Shown one piece after another: positions 44,292 through 52,753 of a stretch of DNA of 64,000 nt (positions within the stretch are counted from its first letter, which is position 1; the number at the start of each line of letters is the position of its first letter). The notes below the pieces were generated by a model, which was not told the origin of the DNA, ran no database searches, and saw only the letters and a program-made list of their open reading frames with translations. The position numbers were made by a program, and so were the translations under genes. Source of the DNA: Leucobacter musarum subsp. musarum. Lineage in GTDB: Bacteria > Actinomycetota > Actinomycetes > Actinomycetales > Microbacteriaceae. The DNA lies in contig NZ_JHBW01000088.1 in NCBI RefSeq assembly GCF_001273845.1, forward strand, positions 80,732 through 144,731, written 5' to 3'.

Positions 44292-44345
44292 CGGGGTCAC
44301 TTTCGGAGGGTGCGGCATGCACGACACGCTCCGAAAGTGACCCCG
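44292..44345. repeat. Nested hairpin with 17-bp perfect stem
   Basis: The arms 44292-44308 and 44329-44345 are perfect reverse complements. The 20-nt loop contains a smaller GTGC/GCAC hairpin. It lies between the minus-strand trhO gene, downstream of its stop, and the start of the 44224 gene, so it can serve as trhO's terminator, though it is longer than usual. No other gene fits in this 171-bp gap. Confidence 0.75.
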
Positions 44346-44395
44346 CTCCCATGGCATGGGTACGCTGCTGAGCGTGCCGTCGGCCGCCCTGAGCG

Positions 44396-45331
44396 CTACG
44401 CCGCGGCGTGCTCCGCGCACGGGGCGCCGGTGTGCTCGGCGCACACGACAAAGCGGTGCTTACATGCGGGGTTCGCGCAGTTGACCACGGTGTTCGAGGG
44501 CGAATCGCACACGCGGCAACGTCCGATGACGGCAGCGCCGGGAGCAAAGTCGAGTGATTCGCGCCCGTCGAAGACGGCGAGCGATCCCTCCCACAGCCCG
44601 TCGTTGCCGAACGCCTCCCCGTACTTCACGATGCCGCCGTCGACTTGGTAGACCTCACCGAAGCCGCGCTCGCGCATGGCGGCCGAGAGGATCTCGCATC
44701 GAATGCCTCCGGTGCAGTAGGTGACCACGGGCCGGCCTTTGAGGGCGTCGTAGTCGCCGGCGTCGATCTGCGCGATGAAGTCGTGGGTGGTGCGCACGTC
44801 GGGTACGACGGCGCCGCGGAAGCGCCCGATCTCGGCCTCCCATGCGTTGCGTCCATCGAAGAAGACCACGTCGTCGCCGCGGTCGGCGACGAGCTCGTTG
44901 ACCTGCTGCGGCGAGAGGTGCTGCCCGCCGCCGACCACGCCATCGGCGTCGACCAGCGTCTCGGCGGGGATACCGAAGGCGACGAGTTCGTCGCGCACCT
45001 TCACGCTGAGCTTCGGAAAGTCGGTGATGCGCTTCCAGCGCGGCGCGCGATCGACGCCGTGCAATCCCTCTTCGGGGGCGTCGACCAAGGCGGTGCCTTC
45101 GCTCCACTTGACTTCGAGGCCGGCGAACGGCCCGAACTCGCGGGTGCGGCGCGCGTATTGCTTGCACGCGTCGAGCTCGCCGCCAACGGTGCCGTTGATG
45201 CCGTGCGGGGAGATGATGATGCGCCCGCGCAGCCCGAGCGATTCGCAGAGCTGCTGCTGCCAGAGGCGCACGGCTTCGGGGTCTGCGATCGGCGCGAAGA
45301 CGTAGTACAGCAGAATCTTGGGCTCGCTCAC
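44396..45331 (-). CDS. trhO: tRNA uridine 5-oxyacetic acid hydroxylase-type rhodanese protein TrhO (YceA family)
   Basis: A 311-aa protein with an N-terminal ferredoxin-like domain ([11 protein letters not shown]) and a rhodanese domain with the active-site loop [11 protein letters not shown]. The C-terminal Cys-rich segment has CxxC...CxxxxC/H residues ([21 protein letters not shown]). TrhO hydroxylates U34 of tRNA. GTG 45331 is chosen because TACGAT (45338-45343 on the minus strand) ends 6 nt upstream. The CTGGIRCE loop is diagnostic. Confidence 0.9.
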   Translation of the reverse strand: MSEPKILLYYVFAPIADPEAVRLWQQQLCESLGLRGRIIISPHGINGTVGGELDACKQYARRTREFGPFAGLEVKWSEGTALVDAPEEGLHGVDRAPRWKRITDFPKLSVKVRDELVAFGIPAETLVDADGVVGGGQHLSPQQVNELVADRGDDVVFFDGRNAWEAEIGRFRGAVVPDVRTTHDFIAQIDAGDYDALKGRPVVTYCTGGIRCEILSAAMRERGFGEVYQVDGGIVKYGEAFGNDGLWEGSLAVFDGRESLDFAPGAAVIGRCRVCDSPSNTVVNCANPACKHRFVVCAEHTGAPCAEHAAA

Positions 45332-45392
45332 CCGACAATCGTACGCGCCGGCGTGAGTAACGGGAGCCATGAGACATCGCTGCACTCAAGAC

Positions 45393-45423
45393 TTGACATT
45401 GACGCAGCGTCAACATCTACCGT
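45393..45423 (+). promoter_or_regulatory. MerR-type promoter with 19-bp spacer and operator dyad
   Basis: -35 TTGACA (45393-45398) and -10 TACCGT (45418-45423) are separated by 19 bp, the over-long spacer typical of MerR-activated promoters. Most of the spacer is a perfect dyad, TTGACGCAGCGTCAA (45399-45413). It drives the adjacent MerR gene, implying autoactivation on ligand binding. Confidence 0.85.
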
Positions 45424-45444
45424 TGCACGTGAACGGAGACGAAC

Positions 45445-46338
45445 ATGACCGACACCACACCGCTGCGCAGCGTGCAGCAGGTCGCCCGTGCCTCGGGCAC
45501 CACCTCGCGCACGCTGCGCCACTACGACCGCATCGGCCTGCTGCCGCCGACCGAGATCGGCGCGAACGGCTACCGCTATTACGACGACCGTGCGCTGGTG
45601 CGCCTGCAGCGCATCCTGCTGCTGCGCGAGCTGGGCCTGGGGCTCGAGGCGATCGCGCGCGTGCTCGCCACGCAAGACGTGCAGGCGCGCGGTCACCCGG
45701 CGCCGACCGCCGAGGCCGAGATTTTGCAGACGCACCTCGCGATCCTGCACCGCGAACGCGACCGACTACAGGCCCAGATCGGAGCCGTCGAACGCACCAT
45801 CACGGCGCTTCGGCGACCGCACGGAGACCCCACCGACCCGAACCACCCCACCGACCCCACTGAAGGAGACCTCATGACTCACCGCATGTTTGACGGATTC
45901 GACCACTCGAAGCACCGTGAAGAGGTGGAGCAGCGCTGGGGCGCCGACGCATACGCTGCCGGGGATCGCTGGTGGAGCGGTCTGGGCGATGACGAGCGCT
46001 CGAACTGGCAGGAGCGCTCTGCCCAACTGGCTGCGGCCTGGACGGCGGCGGCGGATCGCGGAGCCGATCCGACGTCCGCGGAAGCGCAGGATCTCGCCGC
46101 ACGCCACATCGCCTGGCTGCGCAGTGTTCCGGGCACGCCGACGGCCGATCCGAACGGCGACATCACCGGCTATATCCGCGGGCTCGCGGAACTCTACGTC
46201 GCCGACGACCGCTTCGCGGCGAACTATGGCGGGGTGCAGGGGGCCGCGTTCGTGCGCGACGCGCTGCTGCACGCGGTCGATGCGGCCGAGCACGACGAGC
46301 GCGGCGACGCAGATGCCGAGACGCCGCGCCTCGACTAA
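45445..46338 (+). CDS. TipA-like MerR regulator with TipAS drug-binding domain
   Basis: A 297-aa regulator. The MerR winged helix (LRSVQQVARASGTTSRTLRHYDRIGLL) and recognition region (NGYRYYDDRALVRLQRIL) lie in residues 1-75. A coiled-coil dimer helix and a linker rich in Pro/Asp/Thr (about 125-140) lead to a TipAS-type domain (MFDGFDHSKHREEVEQRWG, GLAELYVADDRFAANYGG). TipA proteins sense thiopeptides and activate their own promoter. The drug-binding half has its own Met (MTHRM), so a short form could also be made, as for TipAS. Confidence 0.9.
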   Translation: MTDTTPLRSVQQVARASGTTSRTLRHYDRIGLLPPTEIGANGYRYYDDRALVRLQRILLLRELGLGLEAIARVLATQDVQARGHPAPTAEAEILQTHLAILHRERDRLQAQIGAVERTITALRRPHGDPTDPNHPTDPTEGDLMTHRMFDGFDHSKHREEVEQRWGADAYAAGDRWWSGLGDDERSNWQERSAQLAAAWTAAADRGADPTSAEAQDLAARHIAWLRSVPGTPTADPNGDITGYIRGLAELYVADDRFAANYGGVQGAAFVRDALLHAVDAAEHDERGDADAETPRLD

Positions 46339-46375
46339 ATTGGGGTGCGAGGGAAATCGCAACATCGCGGGAACT

Positions 46376-47305
46376 ATGCGCACCGCTGCCAAGAACGTGG
46401 GAATCATTGCCGTGAGCCTCGCGCTCATGGCGGGAGTCGGAGGGTGCTCGGCGCTGCTTCCCTCGGTCCCGGGCAACAGCGCGGCCTCGGATGCGGCATC
46501 GAGCCCGTCTGAGAACACGGCGGACGGGCAAGATCTCGACGGCGCGTGCACCATCGTGTGGGAGGAGTGGGGGTACGCGCTCGAGCCGTGGCGGGTGATC
46601 GAGGCGCGTGAGGGGCACCGCGACTTTGAGCAAGATCGCAGCGAGCAACTGGCGATGATCACGTCGTTGCAGGGCATCGCGGATCGCGTCGAGGTGCCCG
46701 AACTGCGACAGGCACTCGACGCGACGATCGCCGCGCACCAGGCGTACGCCGACCAGGTCTGGTCGGGGCTGGAAGCGATCCCTGTCGGGACGCCCGTCGA
46801 CCCGAATGACCTCGAGAGCCCGCACGCGATCCTGGGCAAGCTGACTGCCGGCCTCGAAACCGACATGGCCGCGGCCGACGAGCAGCGCTACGACCTCTGC
46901 GGTCCGATGCAGAGTGACCAGCCCGCCAGCGAGGTCTGCAACCTCATCAACTTCGACTGGGTTGACGCGGGGTTGGCGTTCAACGAAGCGACAAAAGTGG
47001 TGGGCGAGGGCGACGTCAGCGAGGGTACGGAACAGGCGAAGGCGGCAATAGAACGCATGCGAACGGTACTCGTGCAGGTCGATGCCGGGGAAGCGTATGA
47101 CGAACTCGGGGCCATGTACGACCTGTATATGGACTTCACCGACGACCACCTGGCCACCGCGTTGACTGTAGATCAGGCGAGCGAACTCAATGATGACGAG
47201 TTGAACGCCTACATCGACGATGCCGACGCAGCGTTCGAGGAGTGGGACGCAGCGCTGCAGGTGCACGAGGCGAATCTCAAGACGTACTGCGACACCGCAG
47301 ACTGA
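46376..47305 (+). CDS. Large lipoprotein of unknown function
   Basis: A 309-aa product with a lipoprotein signal and lipobox VGGC at about residue 24. A Ser/Ala linker leads to an acidic, mostly helical extracytoplasmic domain with Cys residues (GACTIV, YDLCGP, SEVCNL, KTYCDT) that could form disulphides. The ATG at 46376 is used because the signal peptide follows it. TAAATT near 46336 may be a -10. No family recognised. Confidence 0.65.
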   Translation: MRTAAKNVGIIAVSLALMAGVGGCSALLPSVPGNSAASDAASSPSENTADGQDLDGACTIVWEEWGYALEPWRVIEAREGHRDFEQDRSEQLAMITSLQGIADRVEVPELRQALDATIAAHQAYADQVWSGLEAIPVGTPVDPNDLESPHAILGKLTAGLETDMAAADEQRYDLCGPMQSDQPASEVCNLINFDWVDAGLAFNEATKVVGEGDVSEGTEQAKAAIERMRTVLVQVDAGEAYDELGAMYDLYMDFTDDHLATALTVDQASELNDDELNAYIDDADAAFEEWDAALQVHEANLKTYCDTAD

Positions 47306-47317
47306 AACGGGCTGCGG

Positions 47318-47653
47318 TCACTCGCTCGGCGGCCACACTGCTCGCAGCACGGCGACTGCGTCGTTGAAGCTTGTGCCCTCCTGCTGCGCGGACTCGGCGA
47401 ACGCTCGCGCACGCTCGACGACCGCACCGGCGGCGCGCGAAGCGCCGGGCGCGACGCGCGTGCCCGCGGCAGTGCGGGTCACGGTGAGGCCCTCTTGTTC
47501 GAGCGCGCGATACGCTTTCGCGGCGGTTGCCTGCGCCACGCCGAAGTCGCGCGCGGTCTGGCGCACGGTCGGCAGGCGCTCGTTATCGCCGAGCTGGCCC
47601 GTCTGAATCGCGCCGCGGAAGAGTGCGGCGATCTCCTCGGCTGACCCGGTCAC
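47318..47653 (-). CDS. YtrA-type GntR regulator
   Basis: A 111-aa protein with a GntR winged helix (NERLPTVRQTARDFGVAQATAAKAYRALEQEGL, TAAGTRVAP) and only a short helical C-terminus, the YtrA layout. It starts with GTG overlapping the stop of the upstream membrane protein gene (GTGA) and shares its operon. A palindrome at 48781-48810 in the operon promoter is its likely operator, giving autoregulation. Confidence 0.85.
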   Translation of the reverse strand: MTGSAEEIAALFRGAIQTGQLGDNERLPTVRQTARDFGVAQATAAKAYRALEQEGLTVTRTAAGTRVAPGASRAAGAVVERARAFAESAQQEGTSFNDAVAVLRAVWPPSE

Positions 47654-48720
47654 TGGCGTGACCCGGTTTCGCGCAGTGGCATCGCGGTCTGCGAGGCGAC
47701 ACTGGCAGTCGGTGCCGGATCGCCCGACGGGCTCGTGGCTCGACGTCGACCGGCACGCACCTCTCGCCAGGTGTCGACGGCAAGGCGCATGAGCAGCGCG
47801 GCGCCGAGGCCCTGTACGAGGTAGCCGCCCCGGTGCAAGATACCCGCGAAGTCTTGGTAGCGGGATCCGATCATCACGTCTACCGCACCGTTCGCGTCGG
47901 GTTCGCCGAGCGTCACGAAGCGATCTCCGTTGAAGCCGATGAACGCCCACACCGCGCCGAGCGTGAGGAGAATGCCGCCGAGCGCGATCAGGGTCACGAT
48001 GCGTGCGGTTGCGGCGCGATCCTGCCGCACCTCCGCAGCGGTGACCCGGGCGAAGACTGGACGGTTCGCGTCGCCGCTCAGCACCAGCACGAGCGCAGCC
48101 CCACTCAGCGCGAGCGCGATGAGCGTGAGTGCGTGGTTGGGCCACCCGGCGCCCCACACGTATCCGAAGCCGTGCTGCAGTTCCATGTAGGCCGGTGGCC
48201 CGTGCACCGTCGGTCCGATGCCGTAGGTGTCGCCGTCTTCCGGGAGCGAGACCCCGATCGCGGTCTGCCAGGTGGCGGTGAGCAGCAGCAGTGCTGCGGT
48301 GATGCCCGTCGTCCACAGCAGCGGAGACGGCGCGAACGACCACCAGCGGCGGCGCGGCGCAATCGCCCGTTCACCGGGGGCCGGGAGCGGCTCGCGGCGC
48401 AGCATCAGGGCGAAGACCACGAGTGCCAGAGCGACCGCGAGGAGCGGCGCCGGACGCAGCCACCAACCGCCCCACCCCGTGATCGGATTCGCTGCCGAGA
48501 CGTAGCTCGAGGCGGTGCCGACGGCCAGCACCGCCGCAGCTCCGGCGATGCCGATGGTGCCGAGCGTGGCCCGGCGCCGCCCCTCGGGCAATGCGACGAT
48601 GCTGCGTCGTCGTACCCAGGAGAGGCTGAAGAACAGCAGGCCGAGTGTCGAGGCGGCTTCAATCGAAAAGACTTCGCGCACGGGCAGCAGCACGGATCGA
48701 ATCCAGAAGACGATGTCCAT
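47650..48720 (-). CDS. Multi-pass membrane protein co-transcribed with YtrA-type regulator
   Basis: A 356-aa protein with about seven to eight membrane helices, beginning MDIVFWIRSVLLPVREVF. No ABC or channel signature is recognisable. YtrA-type regulators usually control linked ABC or membrane proteins that respond to cell-wall stress, so an envelope role is plausible (inference). No ATPase gene is present in the operon, which is unusual for this regulator type. Confidence 0.75.
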   Translation of the reverse strand: MDIVFWIRSVLLPVREVFSIEAASTLGLLFFSLSWVRRRSIVALPEGRRRATLGTIGIAGAAAVLAVGTASSYVSAANPITGWGGWWLRPAPLLAVALALVVFALMLRREPLPAPGERAIAPRRRWWSFAPSPLLWTTGITAALLLLTATWQTAIGVSLPEDGDTYGIGPTVHGPPAYMELQHGFGYVWGAGWPNHALTLIALALSGAALVLVLSGDANRPVFARVTAAEVRQDRAATARIVTLIALGGILLTLGAVWAFIGFNGDRFVTLGEPDANGAVDVMIGSRYQDFAGILHRGGYLVQGLGAALLMRLAVDTWREVRAGRRRATSPSGDPAPTASVASQTAMPLRETGSRQ

Positions 48721-48780
48721 ACAGCTCCATTCGTCGGGCGGCGTGGTACCGCGAGCACTTCTTGTGCTGCGAAACTATCA

Positions 48781-48810
48781 CAACTTGTACTGCGAATGTA
48801 GTGCAAGTTG
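48781..48810 (-). promoter_or_regulatory. YtrA-type operator palindrome
   Basis: CAACTTGTACT (48781-48791) and AGTGCAAGTTG (48800-48810) are 11-bp inverted arms with one mismatch and an 8-nt centre, 61 nt upstream of the membrane protein start. On the minus strand the arms overlap a possible -35 (TTGCAC) and the spacer before a -10-like GATAGT or TGTGAT. Confidence 0.75.
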
Positions 48811-48874
48811 GTGGAGTCAACGCGATCCGGCACATCGAAAAGCGCCGTAGCAGTGCCGACGGGCATGAACGACA

Positions 48875-48906
48875 CAGCCCCCGCCGCGCGAACGCGACGG
48901 GGGCTG
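48875..48906 (-). terminator. Hairpin downstream of FadR-type gene
   Basis: CAGCCCCCG (48875-48883) and CGGGGGCTG (48898-48906) form a 9-bp perfect stem with an inner CGCG-AA-CGCG stem. It begins 14 nt past the end of the minus-strand regulator gene at 48921. Confidence 0.65.
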
Positions 48907-48920
48907 CACAGGCGAAGCGA

Positions 48921-49724
48921 TTACACCCGCTCGCGATCCTCGGCCTGCGCCTGCGTGTAATCTTGCGCGAGCTGCGCCTCGTCGATGCGCTGCTGCTGCT
49001 CGGGCGAGCGCACGAGCGGCGGCACGACCTCGTGCTGGTCGTTGACGATGACGACGTCGTGGTCGACGTGGTTGACCATCGCGTGCACGGCGTCGATGAA
49101 GTCTTGGCGGCGGATCGCGTCGAGCACGCGTGCGTGGTCGCGCTCCATCTCAGCACCCGTCGCGACGTTGGCCAGGCGGCCGCGGTGCTCGGGGGTGCGC
49201 AGGCGGTCGTTGATGCCGGCGTACAGCGACGCGAGCAGACGGTTCTTCGCGGCGTCGAAGACGAGGCGGTGGAACCGGCTGTCGAAGGCGGTGTCGACGT
49301 CGCCGGCGAATCCGAGCACGGGGCAGCGCGTGCAGCCGACCTCTTCGATCGCGGCCTGCTCGAGCGCGGCGACGTCTTCGTCGGTGCGGTGGAGCGCGGC
49401 CTGCTGCGCGGCCTCGATTTCAAGGGCGCGGCGGTAGCTCAGGATCTCCTCGAGCGTGAAGTCGCTCAGGAACTCGTTCAGCAGCGTGCTCGTCGGGGCA
49501 GCCGAACGCACGAACGTGCCACGGCCCGGCAGTGTCTCAAGCATGCCGATGCTGGCCAACGAGCGAACAGCCTCGCGCACGGTCGAGCGGCCGACACCGG
49601 TTTGCTCGGCGAGCTCGGGCTCGATGGGGATGCGACCGCCGACCGGCCACTCTCCGGTGGTGATCTTGCGACGCAGGTAAGCGAGCGTCGCGCGTGCTCG
49701 ATCTGACCCAGTGGTCGCTGCCAT
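48921..49724 (-). CDS. GntR/FadR-type transcriptional regulator
   Basis: A 267-aa regulator with its winged helix in residues 10-75 (GRIPIEPELAEQTGVGRSTVREAVRSLAS, LPGRGTFV) and a FCD helical domain. A CTRCP segment (about residue 135) adds two Cys not usual in the family. The ATG at 49724 has GGAG 6 nt upstream; the open frame continues far upstream but only as a shadow of the divergent promoter region and PEBP gene. Target unknown. Confidence 0.83.
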   Translation of the reverse strand: MAATTGSDRARATLAYLRRKITTGEWPVGGRIPIEPELAEQTGVGRSTVREAVRSLASIGMLETLPGRGTFVRSAAPTSTLLNEFLSDFTLEEILSYRRALEIEAAQQAALHRTDEDVAALEQAAIEEVGCTRCPVLGFAGDVDTAFDSRFHRLVFDAAKNRLLASLYAGINDRLRTPEHRGRLANVATGAEMERDHARVLDAIRRQDFIDAVHAMVNHVDHDVVIVNDQHEVVPPLVRSPEQQQRIDEAQLAQDYTQAQAEDRERV

Positions 49725-49896
49725 AGCCGCTCCGATTCGTCGGGCGCGAAGTGCGCCGGTGCTGAGGTGCCAGTATATCCGGGCGAGATGAGCGTTTCCG
49801 GGTCGTGACCATTGGTTTCGCCTGCCGCGCGCCCTAGGCTGTGAGACGTTGCACGGCGCTGTCCGAGCGCGTGCTCCGAGATGACGAGGGAGCGCC

Positions 49897-50481
49897 ATGA
49901 CGCAGGGGAACGCAGTGACCGGAACACAGGGCCGCGGAGCCATCAACCCCTATGCGGGCATGCGCGAGGTGCCGGGGTTCACCCTCTCGAGCAGTGATAT
50001 ACAAGATGGCGAGCCGCTGCCCGCCGAGGTCTACGCCGAGTACGCCGGCGGGTCGAATCGATCGCCGCACCTGCGTTGGTCAGGATTCCCGGAGGGCACC
50101 CGCAGTTTTGCCGTGACCTGCTTCGACCCCGATGCGCCGACCGGTTCGGGCTTCTGGCACTGGTCCGTCGCGAATATTCCGGCGAGTGTGACCGAGCTGG
50201 CCGCCGGAGCCGGTGCACTGGCCGGCAGCCCGGGCAGTGAGCTGTTGCCCGACGGAGCGCTGACGATGCCGAACGAGATGCGCGAGCCGTCGTTCACGGG
50301 CGCGGCCCCGCCCGAGGGTACGGGAGTGCACCACTACTGGTTCGCCGTCCACGCGCTCAGCGTCGATCGCATCGACGTCGATCCGGGCGCAACGCCGGCG
50401 GTGATGGGGTTCACGATGCGCGATGCCGTGCTGGCTCGGGCACTCATCGTGGCGACCGGGGAGTTCGGCGGCGCGGCCTAG
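49897..50481 (+). CDS. YbhB/YbcL-family PEBP (Raf kinase inhibitor-like) protein
   Basis: A 194-aa PEBP-fold protein with the signature DPDAPTGSGFWHW, HYWFAVHAL and a preceding NRSPHLRWSGFP segment. There is no signal peptide. The cellular role of bacterial members is unclear. GAGGGAG precedes the ATG. TAGGCT (49835-49840) is a likely -10, and a bulged GC-rich hairpin (49851-49874) starts about 5 nt after the expected transcript start. Confidence 0.9.
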   Translation: MTQGNAVTGTQGRGAINPYAGMREVPGFTLSSSDIQDGEPLPAEVYAEYAGGSNRSPHLRWSGFPEGTRSFAVTCFDPDAPTGSGFWHWSVANIPASVTELAAGAGALAGSPGSELLPDGALTMPNEMREPSFTGAAPPEGTGVHHYWFAVHALSVDRIDVDPGATPAVMGFTMRDAVLARALIVATGEFGGAA

Positions 50482-50585
50482 CCGCGGCTGCGGCGCGCGC
50501 GACCAGCGCACCTCGGGGGCCGGATCAACACAACGGCTCCATCACGAACGCCGCCCTCGGTGTGTGCGATCGGCCCCGCACCGTC

Positions 50586-50622
50586 TAGCATGCTGGAATC
50601 GGCGCTTTCTCGCGCCGATTCC
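50586..50622 (+). promoter_or_regulatory. Promoter and perfect hairpin before TrpX-type operon
   Basis: TAGCAT (50586-50591) is a likely -10. GGAATCGGCGC (50595-50605) and GCGCCGATTCC (50612-50622) form a perfect 11-bp stem with a 6-nt loop at the predicted transcript start, 55 nt before the lipoprotein ATG. It could be an operator in DNA or a regulatory/stabilising hairpin in RNA. The rest of 50482-50676 shows no gene. Confidence 0.5.
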
Positions 50623-50676
50623 TCAGTTCGCCGCGGTGCTGACCCGGCGACGCCTCACTCGAAGGATCCGATACCC

Positions 50677-51687
50677 ATGCGACAGACCTCGTTCCGCCGC
50701 CGCGCTCTCGCCGTTGCCGGCCTCACCGCTGTGGCCGCTCTCACGCTGAGCGCTTGCTCCTCCAATGACTCGGGCAGTGGCGATGGCGCCGCGGCCGAGA
50801 AGGTGAAGATCGGCATCAGCCAGTTCGTGCAGCACCCCGCGCTCGACTCCGCCACGGAGGGCTTCAAGCAGGCTTTTATCGACGCCGGCTATGTCGAGGG
50901 CGATACGGTCGAGTTCGATGAGCAAAACGCGAACGCCGAGCAGGCTACCGCGGTCACCATCGCACAGGGGTTCGCGAACTCCGACGACGACCTGATTCTC
51001 GCCGTGGCCACGCCCGCGGCTCAGGCTGCGGCTCAGGCGATCACCGACAAGCCTGTGCTCTTCACCGCCGTCACCGACGCGGTTTCGGCAGAGCTGGTCG
51101 ACTCCAACGAGAAGCCGGGCGCCAATGTCACCGGCACCAGCGACCTCGCTCCGCTCGACGAGCAGCTGAAGCTCATCCAGGAGATCGTTCCCGGCGCGAA
51201 GAAGGTCGGCATCGTCTACGCCTCGGGTGAGGTGAACTCTGAGGTGCAGGTGAAGGCTGCCGAGGAGGCCGCGAAAGATCTGGATCTGGAGATCGTGACC
51301 AAGACGGTCACGACCGCCAATGACATCGCGCAGGCCACCGAGGCGCTCGGCGACGTCGACGCGATCTACGTGCCGACCGACAACCTCGTCGTCTCGGGCA
51401 TCGCCTCGCTCGTGCAGGTTGCCGAGACGAAGCAGATCCCCGTGATCGGCGCAGAGGCCGGCACGGTCGAGGGCGGCGCTGTGGCGACGCTCGGTATCGA
51501 CTACACCGATCTCGGCCATCAGACCGGCGAGATGGCCATCAAGATCCTCAAGGATGGGGCCGATCCGGCAGACATGGCCGTCGAGGTCTCGAAGAGCTTC
51601 ACCTACGTCGTGAACCCGGGCGCCGCTGAGCGCATGGGCGTGGAGATCCCGAAGGATATCCTCGATCAGGCGGAGACCGTCGAGTAA
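50677..51687 (+). CDS. TrpX-type ABC transporter substrate-binding lipoprotein
   Basis: A 336-aa product with an Arg-rich signal and lipobox LSAC at about residue 27. The mature domain belongs to the ABC substrate-binding family PF04392 (VKIGISQFVQHPALDSATEGFKQ, NANAEQATAV, LFTAVTDAV, VGIVYASGEVNS). In Gram-positive bacteria such TrpXYZ systems are linked to tryptophan uptake, but the ligand here is not proven. AAGGA lies 10 nt before the ATG. Confidence 0.85.
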   Translation: MRQTSFRRRALAVAGLTAVAALTLSACSSNDSGSGDGAAAEKVKIGISQFVQHPALDSATEGFKQAFIDAGYVEGDTVEFDEQNANAEQATAVTIAQGFANSDDDLILAVATPAAQAAAQAITDKPVLFTAVTDAVSAELVDSNEKPGANVTGTSDLAPLDEQLKLIQEIVPGAKKVGIVYASGEVNSEVQVKAAEEAAKDLDLEIVTKTVTTANDIAQATEALGDVDAIYVPTDNLVVSGIASLVQVAETKQIPVIGAEAGTVEGGAVATLGIDYTDLGHQTGEMAIKILKDGADPADMAVEVSKSFTYVVNPGAAERMGVEIPKDILDQAETVE

Positions 51688-51732
51688 ATCGGGCTCCACC
51701 CGAACTCTCGACACGAACAGAAAGACCACCGC

Positions 51733-52749
51733 ATGATCGGCGCGCTCGAACTCGGCCTCATCTACGGCGTGATGGCGCTCGGCGTCTACCTGACGTTCCG
51801 GGTGCTCAACTTCCCAGACCTCACGGTTGACGGAAGCTTCACCACGGGCGCCGCAGTCGCAGCCGCGCTGATCACGAATGGTCAGAACCCCGTCCTCGCC
51901 ACCCTCGCCGGTGGCGGGGCGGGGCTCCTGGCCGGCATCATCACCGGCCTGCTGCACACGAAGGGCCGCATCGACGGGCTGCTCTCCGGAATCCTCACGA
52001 TGATCGCCCTGTGGTCGATCAACCTCCGCATCATGGGAACCGCGAAAGAGGGCACCGCGGTCGCGGCGAACCTGCCTCTCCTGCGCGCAGAAACCGTGTT
52101 CACCCCGCTCCGCGAGGCCGACCTGCTCGGCACCTGGGGCGGCGTCGCCATCGTCCTCGTGGCAGTGCTGGTGCTGAAGTTCATCGTCGATTGGTTCCTG
52201 TCGACGAACCTCGGCCTCGCCATTCAGGCGACGGGCGATAATGGCCCGATGATCCGGAGCTTCGGCGTCAGCACCGACCGCACGAAGATTCTGACTCTCG
52301 CGATCTCCAACGGCTTCGTCGGGCTCTGCGGGGCGCTCGTCGCGCAGTACCAGGGCTTCGCCGACATCAGCATGGGCGTCGGCCTCATCCTCGTCGGCCT
52401 CGCCTCGGTCATTCTCGGCCAGGCGATCTTCGGTCAGCGCTTCATCTGGCTCGCCAGCCTCGCCGTCGTGCTCGGCGCGGTCATCTATCGCCTCATCATC
52501 TTCTTCGCACTGCAGGCCGGGCTCGACCCGAACGACATGAAGCTCATCACCGCCGTCCTGGTGATCCTCGCGCTGCTCCTGCCGCGCTGGGGCTTCCTGC
52601 GCAAAATCCCCGCGCTGCGCCGCAAGAACGGCAGCGTGGTGCTCGAAGACGTCACGTCTGCGGCGTCGGCCGATCCGGCACCGACTCACCCGGCTCCCGC
52701 CGCAGCGACCGGCGCAGCCCCGCACTCGAACCCCTCCGCCGGAAAGTAG
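51733..52749 (+). CDS. TrpY-type ABC transporter permease
   Basis: A 338-aa permease of the branched-chain/TrpY type (BPD_transp_2) with 8-9 helices, YLTFRVLNFPDLTVDGSFTTGA at the start and SNGFVGLCGALVAQYQGFADISMG in the core. The C-terminal tail is Ala/Pro-rich and cytoplasmic. It lies 45 nt after the lipoprotein gene and 4 nt before the ATPase gene. Confidence 0.88.
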   Translation: MIGALELGLIYGVMALGVYLTFRVLNFPDLTVDGSFTTGAAVAAALITNGQNPVLATLAGGGAGLLAGIITGLLHTKGRIDGLLSGILTMIALWSINLRIMGTAKEGTAVAANLPLLRAETVFTPLREADLLGTWGGVAIVLVAVLVLKFIVDWFLSTNLGLAIQATGDNGPMIRSFGVSTDRTKILTLAISNGFVGLCGALVAQYQGFADISMGVGLILVGLASVILGQAIFGQRFIWLASLAVVLGAVIYRLIIFFALQAGLDPNDMKLITAVLVILALLLPRWGFLRKIPALRRKNGSVVLEDVTSAASADPAPTHPAPAAATGAAPHSNPSAGK

Positions 52750-52753
52750 CCGC

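Noticed and set aside
47654..48343. Upstream extension of the YtrA-type regulator
   Set aside because: Arg/His-rich shadow of the membrane protein gene. A GTG overlapping that gene's stop is a better start.
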